NCBI RefSeq assembly: GCF_013364195.1
Contig: NZ_CP054918.1
Location: 4,205,001-4,269,000, forward strand
DNA: 64,000 nt
Origin: Streptomyces sp. NA04227
GTDB taxonomy: Bacteria; Actinomycetota; Actinomycetes; Streptomycetales; Streptomycetaceae
Direction of reading: 5' to 3'
Shown: positions 56,719 through 64,000 of the stretch, piece after piece
Layout: every line of letters starts with the position of its first letter
Numbering within the stretch: position 1 is the stretch's first letter
Made by a program: the position numbers and the translations under genes
Notes under the pieces: model-generated
What the model was told of the DNA's origin: nothing
Databases searched by the model: none
What the model saw: only the letters and a program-made list of their open reading frames with translations

Positions 56719-58041
56719 TCAGACCAGATGCACATCCGGCACGTAAAGAATCCACTTGCCGCCGCTCGCCCGGAACGCCGACTCCTTGGACATGATCTCC
56801 TCGGCGTGGTTCCAGGCGAAGAGCAGGGCGTAGTCCGGGTACGGGGACGCGAAGCGGTCCGGGGTGACCACGGGGAGGTGGGAGCCGGGGGTGAGCTTGC
56901 CCTGTTTGGCGGGGGTGGTGTCGGTGACGAAGGGGATCAGGTCGGGGCCGATACCGCAGTAGTTGGCGACGGTGGCGCTCTTGGCGGTGGCGCCGTAGGC
57001 GACCACGCTGTGGCCCTCTTCCTTCAACTTGACCAACAGCGCGATGAGTTGGTCGCGGATCGCGGCGACGCGGGTGGCGAAGGCGTCCAGCGTGGCGGGC
57101 TCGGTCAGGCCGCGTTCGGTCTCCTCGGCGAGGAGCGCGCCGACGGCCTCGGCGACCGGGCGGGCGCCCTTGCGGGCCAGGGTGTAGCGGACTTCGCCGC
57201 CGTGCACGGTGAGCCGTTCGACGTCGACGAGCTCGAAGCCGTGGCGGGCGGCCAGGGCGGCGACCGAGCGGGCGGTGAAGAAGTAGAAGTGCTCGTCGTA
57301 GATCTGGTCGAAGGAGGCCCGCTCGACGATGTCGCCGAGGTAGGGGTCCTCGAAGACGAACACGCCGCCCCCGGTGAGCACCGCGTCCAGGCCTCGGAAG
57401 ATCGAGTCCAAGTACGGGATGTGGCACAGGGTGTTGGCCGCGTAGACGACATCGGCGCGGCCGTCCTCGGCGGCGATCTCGCGGGCGGTCGACTCCTCGA
57501 AGAAGGCGGTGCGCACCCGGATGCCCTTGCCGCGCGCCACCTCGCCGACTCCGGCGGAGGGCTCCACGCCGAGGTGGCGCACCCCGGCCTCGTGCACGGT
57601 GCGCAGCATCACCCCGTCGTTGCAGCCGAGTTCGACGAGGAAGGAGTCCTCGCCGGTGAGTTCACAGTCCAGGAAGTGCCGGGCGGTACGGGTGAAGTGC
57701 TCGCGCATCACCGAGGAACCCGAGGAGTGGTACGGGTAGTCGGCGTGGAACATCTTCTCCCGCGGTACCTCCTCCAGGAGTTGGACCATGGTGCACTCGG
57801 TGCAGTGGCCGACCGCGAGCCGGAAGAAGAACTCTTCGTCGGTGGCGTCCGGGGCGCGGAAGGCATCCGAGACCGGCTGCCGTCCGAGGTCGAGGAACTC
57901 GCGGAGCGCGCCGCCGCAGATACGGCAAGGCGGCGTGGTGGCAGGGTAGTTGGCGGGCGCGGGCGCCGGGGCGGTGTCGGGGCTCGCGGTGGTCCCGCTC
58001 TCGTCTGTTGCGTTCGTCTCGGTCGCGTTCGTGTCGGTCAC
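56719..58041 (-). CDS. sugar C-methyltransferase (NovU/TylC3/EvaC type)
   Basis: 440-residue SAM-dependent enzyme that puts a methyl group on C-3 of a dTDP-4-keto-deoxysugar. N-terminal zinc finger CRICGG...CTEC, SAM motif VELGCNDGVMLRTVHEAG near 138, FEDPYLGDIVERASFDQIYDEHFYFF, and the C-terminal family block SVVAYGATAKSATVANYCGIGPDLIPFVTDTTPAKQGKLTPG are all characteristic. GTG 58041, 3 bp after the epimerase stop. The N-terminal 30 residues are a Thr/Ala/Pro-rich leader. Last gene of the operon. Confidence 0.92.
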   Translation of the reverse strand: MTDTNATETNATDESGTTASPDTAPAPAPANYPATTPPCRICGGALREFLDLGRQPVSDAFRAPDATDEEFFFRLAVGHCTECTMVQLLEEVPREKMFHADYPYHSSGSSVMREHFTRTARHFLDCELTGEDSFLVELGCNDGVMLRTVHEAGVRHLGVEPSAGVGEVARGKGIRVRTAFFEESTAREIAAEDGRADVVYAANTLCHIPYLDSIFRGLDAVLTGGGVFVFEDPYLGDIVERASFDQIYDEHFYFFTARSVAALAARHGFELVDVERLTVHGGEVRYTLARKGARPVAEAVGALLAEETERGLTEPATLDAFATRVAAIRDQLIALLVKLKEEGHSVVAYGATAKSATVANYCGIGPDLIPFVTDTTPAKQGKLTPGSHLPVVTPDRFASPYPDYALLFAWNHAEEIMSKESAFRASGGKWILYVPDVHLV

Positions 58042-58044
58042 GGT

Positions 58045-58770
58045 TCAGCTCTCCTGGGCGGCGGGGTGGTTCGGGACGCGGCCGCCCGTGGCGGGGTGGT
58101 GCGGGTCCGGTCGGGTGGGTCGGTGGACGGGAAGCTGTCCGGCGGCGCGGGCCTCGGCCAGGGTGGGCGCGGCGAGGTCGCGTGCGGAGAGCAGCGGCTC
58201 GATGTCGGCGGGGATCGGCAGGCCGAGTGCCGGGTCCAGGGCGGACAGGGCCCGCTCCTGCGCGGGGGCGTAACTCGCCGCGAGCAGATAGGACATGACG
58301 CTGTCGTCGCGCAGGGAGACGAAGGCGTGTCCGACGCCGGGCGGCAGGTAGACGGCACGGCAGTGGTCTGCGTCCAGGACCACCGCGTCCCAGGCGCCGA
58401 AGGTGGGCGAGCCCTCGCGGAGGTCGACGACCAGGTCGAGCACTTCGCCGTACGGGCAGTGCACGTACTTGGCGTTGGCGGGCGCGCGGTCGTCGGTCAG
58501 CGTGTAGTGCACGCCGCGCACCACGCCGCGCCGGGAACGGCTGTGGCTGAGCTGTGCCACCTCGAAGAGCGGTCCGCCGTGTGCCTGGAGGAAGGCCGGT
58601 TCCTGGAAGGGGGAGACGAAGGCGCCGCGCTCGTCCGGGTAGACGGCGGGCGTGAACTCCAGGGCTCCCGCCACCGCGAGTTCCCGTACCAGGGTGTCGC
58701 CGTAGCGGCGGGGCTCGTCCTCGGCGAGGCCGCGTGAACTCCCCTGCGGGGAGGGCGAGAGGGTGCTCAT
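58045..58770 (-). CDS. dTDP-4-keto-sugar epimerase (RmlC/EvaD family)
   Basis: 241 residues of the RmlC cupin fold, epimerising C-5 or C-3/C-5 of a dTDP-4-keto-6-deoxysugar. [68 protein letters not shown] (with the catalytic His of RGVHY) and [24 protein letters not shown] are present. Single- versus double-epimerase activity cannot be decided by sequence. The start overlaps the aminotransferase stop (ATGA). Confidence 0.9.
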   Translation of the reverse strand: MSTLSPSPQGSSRGLAEDEPRRYGDTLVRELAVAGALEFTPAVYPDERGAFVSPFQEPAFLQAHGGPLFEVAQLSHSRSRRGVVRGVHYTLTDDRAPANAKYVHCPYGEVLDLVVDLREGSPTFGAWDAVVLDADHCRAVYLPPGVGHAFVSLRDDSVMSYLLAASYAPAQERALSALDPALGLPIPADIEPLLSARDLAAPTLAEARAAGQLPVHRPTRPDPHHPATGGRVPNHPAAQES

Positions 58771-59876
58771 ACCGCCGCCAGGACCGTTCGCAGGGCGCCG
58801 ATCACCTTGTCCTGGAGGGACTCGGGCAGCGAGGGGTACATCGGCAGCGAGAAGATCTCCTTGGCCAGGGCCTCGGTGTGCGGCAACGAGCCCTCGGGGA
58901 CGCCGAGATGGGCGAAGCCGGACATGGTGTGCACGGGCCACGGATAGCTGATGTTGAGCTGGATGTCGTGCGCGCGCAGTGCTTCGAGGACGGCGTCGCG
59001 CTCGGGGTGGCGTACGACGTAGACGTAGTACACGTGGTCGTTGCCCTCGGCCAGACGCGGCAACTGGAGCCCCGTGTCGGCGAGTTCGGCGGCATAGCGG
59101 TCGGCGACGCGGCGGCGGCCCGCGAGGTAGTCGTCGAGGCGGCCGAGCTTGCGGCGCAGGATCTCCGCCTGCACCTCGTCCAGGCGGCTGTTGTGCCCGG
59201 GGGTCTCCACCACGTAGTAGCGCTCGGCCATGCCGTAGTAGCGCAACCGCCGTACCCGCTCGGCGACTTCGGGGTCCGAGGTGAGGACGGCGCCGCCGTC
59301 GCCGTAGGCGCCGAGCACCTTGGTCGGGTAGAAGGAGTACGCGGCGGCGTCGCCGAGGGTGCCCGCGAGGCTGCCGTGGTGCCGGGCGCCGTGGGCCTGG
59401 GCGCAGTCCTCCAGGATCACCAGGCCGTGCCGGTCGGCGAGTTCGCGCAGCGGCGCCATGTCGACGCACTGGCCGTACAGGTGCACCGGCAGCAGGCACT
59501 TGGTGCGCTCGGTGATCGCGGCCTCCACCCGGGAGGTGTCCATCAGGAAGTCCGCGGGCCGTACGTCCACGAAGACGGGGCGGGCGCCGACCGCGTCGAT
59601 GGCGATCACGGTGGGCGCCGCGGTGTTGGACACCGTGATGACCTCGTCGCCGGGGCCGACGCCGAGCGCTTGGAGGCCCAGCTTGACGGCGTTGGTGCCG
59701 TTGTCGACGCCGACGCAGTGCGCCGCGCCGTGGTAGGCGGCGAACTCCTCCTCGAAGCCGCGCACACTGCGGCCGAGGATCAACTGCCCAGAGGAGAAGA
59801 CGGTTTCGACCGCGTCGAGCAGGTCCTCGCGCTCCTCGCGGTACTCCTGAAGGTAGTCCCAGACGTACGTGGTCAC
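58767..59876 (-). CDS. sugar aminotransferase (DegT/DnrJ/EryC1/StrS, EvaB type)
   Basis: 369-residue PLP enzyme, transfers an amino group to a keto-deoxysugar. [104 protein letters not shown] with PLP Lys about 186, and the substrate end [18 protein letters not shown] start overlapping the reductase stop (GTGA), with AGGA upstream. In the five-enzyme set it would give the 3-amino group. Confidence 0.94.
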   Translation of the reverse strand: MTTYVWDYLQEYREEREDLLDAVETVFSSGQLILGRSVRGFEEEFAAYHGAAHCVGVDNGTNAVKLGLQALGVGPGDEVITVSNTAAPTVIAIDAVGARPVFVDVRPADFLMDTSRVEAAITERTKCLLPVHLYGQCVDMAPLRELADRHGLVILEDCAQAHGARHHGSLAGTLGDAAAYSFYPTKVLGAYGDGGAVLTSDPEVAERVRRLRYYGMAERYYVVETPGHNSRLDEVQAEILRRKLGRLDDYLAGRRRVADRYAAELADTGLQLPRLAEGNDHVYYVYVVRHPERDAVLEALRAHDIQLNISYPWPVHTMSGFAHLGVPEGSLPHTEALAKEIFSLPMYPSLPESLQDKVIGALRTVLAAV

Positions 59877-61042
59877 GCGCTGTCCTTTCCGAGGGCGCGG
59901 GCGGTGCCCGGTGCGTTTGCTGCTGCGGGTGCTTGCTGCTCGCCGGGGCGGGCCCGCCGGTTCCCCGAGGCGAGGTCGTGCTCGGCGGCCGGTGTCGCTG
60001 CCGGTGCCGCCGTCGTGGACATGGGCGGTGGCGCCCCCGGTGGTGGCACCAGGGCGGCGACGGTCGCCTCCAGGGCGGTGCGGGTGTCCAGGAGGGGCCG
60101 CCAGCCGGTCACCGCGCGGAACGGGGCCGCATCGACGCGTACGTCCCGGAAGTCGCTGCCGGTCGCGGCGCCCGTGGGCGGTGCGGTGCGGTGTACCGGC
60201 ACCGGCGGGCGGCCGGTGTACTCGGCGACCAGGGCGGCGACCTGCTCGAAGACCTCGCCGAGCGAGCTGTCCCGGTCCGCGCCGAGCGTCCAGGAGCGGC
60301 CCGCGAGCCGGTCCGCGTGGTCGAGCGCGGCGAGGAAGCCACGGGCGGCGTCGGCGACCGGCAGCAGATTGCGCCGCAGCGACCCGTCCGCCCACAACGT
60401 CAGCGGTTCGCCTTCCAGTGCGCGCCGCACCATCGCCGAGACCACACCCCGGTCCGGCGCCCGCGGGTTCACGGCCGGTCCGAAGACGGTCGGCAGCCGC
60501 AGGGCGACGCCGCGCACCACGCCCGCCAAGTCGGCGGCGCGCAGGGCGAGTTCGGCAGCATACTTCTGGCGGTCGTAACCGGTGAGGGGGCCTGCGGCGG
60601 CGGTGGCGGGCGGTGTCGCACCCGGGGCGGTGGGCGGTGGCTCGTGGGCGTCCAGGCTCGCCGTCGACGCGAACAGGACGGTCGGCGGCGGGGCGCCCTC
60701 CGAGCGGGGCCGCTCGGCGAGGATCTCCAACAGGTCCCTCAGTACGGTGACGTTGGTGTGCTCGGCGACCGGGTCACCGTCGCGCGTACGCCAACTCCCC
60801 TGTGCGTCCCGGTGAGTTACGAGATGGACGACGGCGTCGGCGTCCGCGACCGCTTCGGCCAGGGCGGTGCGGTCCGTCAGGTCCGCGCTGCGGATCTCGG
60901 TGTGCGCGGGCGCCGAGCAGGCGGGCGGCACGGCCGGGCGCCGGGCCACCGCGCGCAGCAGTACGGGCCGCTCGGCGAGCTGCGCCACGAGCGTGGCACC
61001 GAGGAAGCCGGAGGCGCCGAGCACCACCACACGCGGGGTCAT
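59873..61042 (-). CDS. NAD(P)-dependent sugar 4-ketoreductase (EvaE/TylCIV type)
   Basis: 389-residue extended [21 protein letters not shown] nucleotide site, VLFASTASL, and the YDRQKYA catalytic Tyr/Lys near 155, then [54 protein letters not shown] as in dTDP-4-keto-hexose 4-reductases. A ~60-residue Pro/Ala tail is extra. ATG 61042 overlaps the dehydratase stop (ATGA). Would set the C-4 hydroxyl in the last sugar step. Confidence 0.9.
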   Translation of the reverse strand: MTPRVVVLGASGFLGATLVAQLAERPVLLRAVARRPAVPPACSAPAHTEIRSADLTDRTALAEAVADADAVVHLVTHRDAQGSWRTRDGDPVAEHTNVTVLRDLLEILAERPRSEGAPPPTVLFASTASLDAHEPPPTAPGATPPATAAAGPLTGYDRQKYAAELALRAADLAGVVRGVALRLPTVFGPAVNPRAPDRGVVSAMVRRALEGEPLTLWADGSLRRNLLPVADAARGFLAALDHADRLAGRSWTLGADRDSSLGEVFEQVAALVAEYTGRPPVPVHRTAPPTGAATGSDFRDVRVDAAPFRAVTGWRPLLDTRTALEATVAALVPPPGAPPPMSTTAAPAATPAAEHDLASGNRRARPGEQQAPAAANAPGTARALGKDSA

Positions 61043-62730
61043 GCCGGGCCTCCCGGGGCGCCGGTCGCGGCCGGGGCGAGCGCGGGGGCGAGCGCCGGGG
61101 CGGCCGACGGACGCGCGGCCGCGTCGTCCCGAGTACCGTCCGCCTCCCTCACGGCCACCGCGTCCACCGCGTCCACCGCGTCCACCGCGTCCATCGCGTC
61201 CACCGCAGACATCGCGTCCATCGCGTCCACCGCAGACATCGCGTCCATCGCCCGCAGGCACACCAGCAGGCTCCGCGCCTGCATGTTCACGTAGTGGCTG
61301 TGCCGCAGCAGGGCGCTGATCTGGTGGACGGAGACCCAGCGATGCTCGGGGCCCTCCGACACCTCACCGCCGCCCTCGGCCAACTGCCCCGCGTCCAGGA
61401 CAACATGGCGCGTACGGGCGTGGTGGAACCGTCCGCCCTCCTCGGAGAGCACCGCGTCGAAGCGGACCGGGGACCGGTCGCCGGAGAGGGCGTCGAGTAC
61501 CAAGTCCAGGTAGCGGGGGCGGAGTTCGGCGGGCAGGACCTCGTAGGTCTCGGGGGCGCACTGCACGGTCGGGGCCAGCTCGGCGGTGTCCACGAAACCG
61601 GGTTCGGTGCGGCAGTGCAGCAGTACGTGCGGTACGTCGTCGATACGGGTGACCAGGAAGGCGACAAGTCCCGTATGGGCGGGGGCGATCATCGGCTGGC
61701 TCCACTGCGAGACCTCCCGGCCCGCGGCCCGGACCCGGACCCCGATGACCCGGAAGAACCGTCCGCTCTCGTGCGCGAGGTCCCAGGCGCCTTGCCGCCA
61801 TCCGTCGAGTTCGGCCAGTGCGACCCGCTCCACCTGTGGCTCGGTGCTCTCCCGTACGTCGACGATCCAGCTCAGCAGCGAGCGCGTACTGTGCAGCGAG
61901 GTCGCGGGCGGCAGGTCGCCTTCCGAAGCCTCGCCCGTGTGCCCCAACTCCCTTGGCAGGCAGGCCAGTACGGACCGGGTGTCCATGTTGACCAGGTCGT
62001 CCACGGCGAGCAGGGAGAGCAGTTCGCGCAGGGGGAGCCAGACGAAGCCGTCGTGCACCGGCACCGGCACCGACGGGTCCACCTCGACCGCGATGTTCCG
62101 GTTGCGTTTGCGCAGGAACCAGGCGCCCTGCTCGGACTGCCGTACGTCGCACAGGACGTGGTGCTGTTCGCGTGCCTCGGCGGTGAAGTACTCCACGTAG
62201 GGCACCCGGCTGCCGCCGTGCACGCCCTGGTAGTTGCTGCGGGTGGCCTGCACGGTGGGCGAGAGCTGGATGCCGTTGCAGTTGCCGGGCTCGGCCTTGA
62301 GCTGGACCAGGACCTGTGGTTCGCCGTCGACCCGGCGCAGCAGCAGGCCGAGGATGCCGGTCTCGGGCTGGTTGATGATCGGCTGGTCCCAGGCCGGAAC
62401 GGGATGGCCGGGGCGCCGCACCCGCAGCCCTTCGACCGCGAAGAAACGGCCCGAGCGGTGCCGCAGACATCCGGTGCGCGCGTCGACGGCCCAGCCGTCC
62501 AGGCCGTCGAGCGGCACCTGTTCGGCGTGGGTGTGCATCCAGCCGCGCGCCTCGTCGAGCGGACCGGCGAGTGCGCGGGGAAGCAGCCCCGCCCGTGCCG
62601 GTCCGGTGGCGCCGACCGGGGCGTCCGTGGTCAGCAGACCGTCCCCAGGCGACCGGTCGGCCTCAGCGCTCAACTGCCTTCTGTCAGCCGGGAGTTCAGC
62701 ACCCCTGGTCACACCCGCATTTCCACTCAC
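61039..62730 (-). CDS. NDP-hexose 2,3-dehydratase (EvaA/TylX3/OleV type)
   Basis: 563 residues, starts the 2-deoxy pathway by removing the C-2 hydroxyl of dTDP-4-keto-6-deoxyglucose. The family's internal duplication is evident: QPIINQPETGILGLLLRRVDGEPQVLVQLKAEPGNCNGIQLSPTVQATRSNY in the first half and QPMIAPAHTGLVAFLVTRIDDVPHVLLHCRTEPGFVDTAELAPTVQCAPETY in the second. It is about 80-100 residues longer than usual: an N-terminal 55 and a C-terminal tail of (Asp-Ala-Val/Met) repeats from a DNA minisatellite. GTG 62730 overlaps the glycosyltransferase stop (GTGA). Confidence 0.93.
   Translation of the reverse strand: MSGNAGVTRGAELPADRRQLSAEADRSPGDGLLTTDAPVGATGPARAGLLPRALAGPLDEARGWMHTHAEQVPLDGLDGWAVDARTGCLRHRSGRFFAVEGLRVRRPGHPVPAWDQPIINQPETGILGLLLRRVDGEPQVLVQLKAEPGNCNGIQLSPTVQATRSNYQGVHGGSRVPYVEYFTAEAREQHHVLCDVRQSEQGAWFLRKRNRNIAVEVDPSVPVPVHDGFVWLPLRELLSLLAVDDLVNMDTRSVLACLPRELGHTGEASEGDLPPATSLHSTRSLLSWIVDVRESTEPQVERVALAELDGWRQGAWDLAHESGRFFRVIGVRVRAAGREVSQWSQPMIAPAHTGLVAFLVTRIDDVPHVLLHCRTEPGFVDTAELAPTVQCAPETYEVLPAELRPRYLDLVLDALSGDRSPVRFDAVLSEEGGRFHHARTRHVVLDAGQLAEGGGEVSEGPEHRWVSVHQISALLRHSHYVNMQARSLLVCLRAMDAMSAVDAMDAMSAVDAMDAVDAVDAVDAVAVREADGTRDDAAARPSAAPALAPALAPAATGAPGGPA
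61145..61255. repeat. 9-bp minisatellite at the 3' end of the dehydratase gene
   Basis: About twelve copies of GCGTCCACC/GCGTCCATC, partly grouped with GCAGACATC into 33-bp higher-order units at 61197-61250. Being multiples of 3 they add Asp-Ala-Val/Met units without shifting the frame. Confidence 0.85.
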
Positions 62731-63794
62731 CGGGTCACGCTCCCCGCCGCCCGGACCACGCTCGCCTCCCCCAGCACCTCCGTGAAGAACCCCATCTGGT
62801 GGTGCATACGGCTCCGGAAGAACTCGCTGTAGCGGGCGGCGTGTTCGGGGGTCATGGTGCCGAGGACCATGGCGAGGGCGACGTAACCGTCCTTGGGTTC
62901 GATGATCAGGTTGTTCCAGGCGGGCTCGACGTTGTCGACGTGGCGGTGGACGGCGCGGTCGAGTTCGGCGCGGCCGCCCTGCCAGCCTCGCGGCAGGGCG
63001 AGTTCGCCGCTCGCCGCGAGCGAGCCGTACCAGTCGAGCAGGTCCGCGCGGGCCGCCTCGGTCCCGGCCCGGTGGTGGCGCGGGTGGGTCAGCGCGCGGT
63101 AGGCGGCGCGGGCGCTGCGCGCGTCGGGAAAGCGGGCGATCTCGTGGTCGTGGTCGCAGGGCAGGCTGTGCTGGCGGGTGCCGAGGTCGTGCAACATGCT
63201 CACCGTGCAGTCGAGCAGGGTGGTGCAGCGCGCGCCGAGGTCGGTCAGGCGCAGCCACAGGTCCCAGTCCTCAAGCCCCACCCGTGACTCCCGCCAGCCG
63301 CCGGCCTGTTCGGCGAGCTCGGTGCGGTGCGCGGCGCAGGAGTTCTCGAAGAGCGGGTTCATGAGCTGGAGCTCGGGGTGCCAGCACATGGTGAGCGGGT
63401 CGGCCACCGAAAGCAGCGTGCCGGCGGCGTCGACCTTGCGGGCCCGGGTCGCGGCGAAGTCGGCGCCCTGGTCGAACACCTCGGTCAGCAGGGCCAGATG
63501 GTGCGGGTCCCAGACGTCGTCGTGATCGAGGTAGGCGACGATCTCGCCGCTCACCTCTTTCAGGGCGATGTTGGTGGGGCCCGCCTGGAAGCCGAAGCGG
63601 CGGGTGCGGCGCAGGGTGATCCGCGGGTCCCGCGCGGCGAGTTCGGCCACCACCTCGTCCGTGCCGTCGTCGCTGGCGTCGGACATCACGAAGAGTTCCC
63701 AGTCGGTCATCGTCTGGGCGCGCACGGATTCGAGGGTCGCGGTGATCGCCGGGCCCCGATTCCAGGTCGGACAAATCACGGAGATGCGAGGCAC
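62727..63794 (-). CDS. family 2 glycosyltransferase
   Basis: 355 residues. VPRISVICPTWNRGPAITATLESVRAQTMTDWELFVMSDASDDGTDEVVAEL is a GT2 (GT-A) N-terminus; LDHDDVWD supplies the DxD metal site and GLEDWDLWLRLTDLG the acceptor-side acid. The C-terminal 120 residues are helical. GTG 63794 has AAAGGA 8 nt upstream; codons further upstream are non-conserved. First gene of the six-gene sugar operon, so it probably attaches the amino sugar. GT2 rather than GT1 points to a polymer or lipid/cell-wall acceptor, not the usual polyketide. Confidence 0.88.
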   Translation of the reverse strand: MPRISVICPTWNRGPAITATLESVRAQTMTDWELFVMSDASDDGTDEVVAELAARDPRITLRRTRRFGFQAGPTNIALKEVSGEIVAYLDHDDVWDPHHLALLTEVFDQGADFAATRARKVDAAGTLLSVADPLTMCWHPELQLMNPLFENSCAAHRTELAEQAGGWRESRVGLEDWDLWLRLTDLGARCTTLLDCTVSMLHDLGTRQHSLPCDHDHEIARFPDARSARAAYRALTHPRHHRAGTEAARADLLDWYGSLAASGELALPRGWQGGRAELDRAVHRHVDNVEPAWNNLIIEPKDGYVALAMVLGTMTPEHAARYSEFFRSRMHHQMGFFTEVLGEASVVRAAGSVTR

Positions 63795-63963
63795 CTGCGT
63801 GTCCTTTCGTGCTCCGTGGGGGACCAGCGGTACGCACTCGCGACAAGCCGTAAATCGTGAATGGGCGGGCCTGGCCCGTGAATTGGGCGGCCTTGAACCG
63901 GCAGGCGCCGGACGCCGAGAATTTCCCCCGTCAATGCCATGCGAGAGGCATGTACGAGGAACA

Positions 63964-63992
63964 GGGTTAACGGGATTCCCGGGGCCTGTCAA
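63964..63992 (-). promoter_or_regulatory. candidate promoter of the sugar operon
   Basis: On the minus strand: perfect -35 TTGACA (63987-63992), 17-nt spacer, -10 TAACCC (63964-63969). Gives a ~165-nt leader before GTG 63794, with a small hairpin ATGCC/GGCAT (63936-63952) inside it. Confidence 0.55.
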
Positions 63993-64000
63993 TCCGGGAT

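Overview
The window is a stretch of Streptomyces chromosome, or of a very close relative. The base composition is very high in GC, many genes use GTG starts, and the backbone gene order is typical: small SRP RNA, dnaX, purD, purC, lsrL, purSQL, purF, purM, a DUF3073 gene, valine dehydrogenase, bldC and hrpA. One gene carries a TTA leucine codon, the usual sign of bldA (developmental) control. I see no insertion sequence, prophage, rRNA or CRISPR array.

Left part (1-31200): the SRP RNA leads into dnaX. The purine genes purD, purC, purSQL, purF and purM are spread over 26 kb as separate units with other genes between them. These are a degenerate M48-like membrane protein, a dimethylformamidase-like protein, a TetR/peroxiredoxin divergent pair with two matching operators, an ABC exporter plus two-component system lying between two identical tRNA-Gly genes, the nucleoid protein LsrL, a VapBC-type toxin-antitoxin pair, a SnoaL-like protein, a mycothiol-dependent-isomerase-like protein, a cytochrome P450 and a small membrane protein. 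purD, purF and the isomerase-like gene share a -10-like hexamer exactly 7 nt before the start codon and no ribosome binding site, which fits leaderless transcripts.

Middle part (31200-42000): a conserved hypothetical gene, the developmental regulator bldC with a strong terminator, hrpA, a membrane protein, a secreted RTX-repeat protein, a small exported protein, and tRNA genes for Asp (two identical copies), Phe and Glu.

Right part (42000-64000) is accessory and holds two small biosynthetic loci. The first (42167-50645) is a bimodular NRPS (C-A-T-C-A-T-TE) with a serine code in the first A domain and a proline-like code in the second. It is followed 1 bp later by an FAD monooxygenase. This is the minimal architecture of bacterial pyrrolizidine alkaloid loci (pxaAB / lgnBD type). 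The second (56719-63794) is a tightly coupled six-gene operon. It holds a family 2 glycosyltransferase and the five enzyme types known for dTDP-L-epivancosamine-like amino sugars: 2,3-dehydratase, 4-ketoreductase, aminotransferase, epimerase and C-methyltransferase. It has a good promoter at the window edge and a facing terminator, so it looks complete, but no aglycone genes lie beside it. Between the two loci sit a minimal zincin metallopeptidase, a single-span membrane protein, a lipoprotein and a DEAD-box RNA helicase with a long Arg/Asp/Gly-rich tail.
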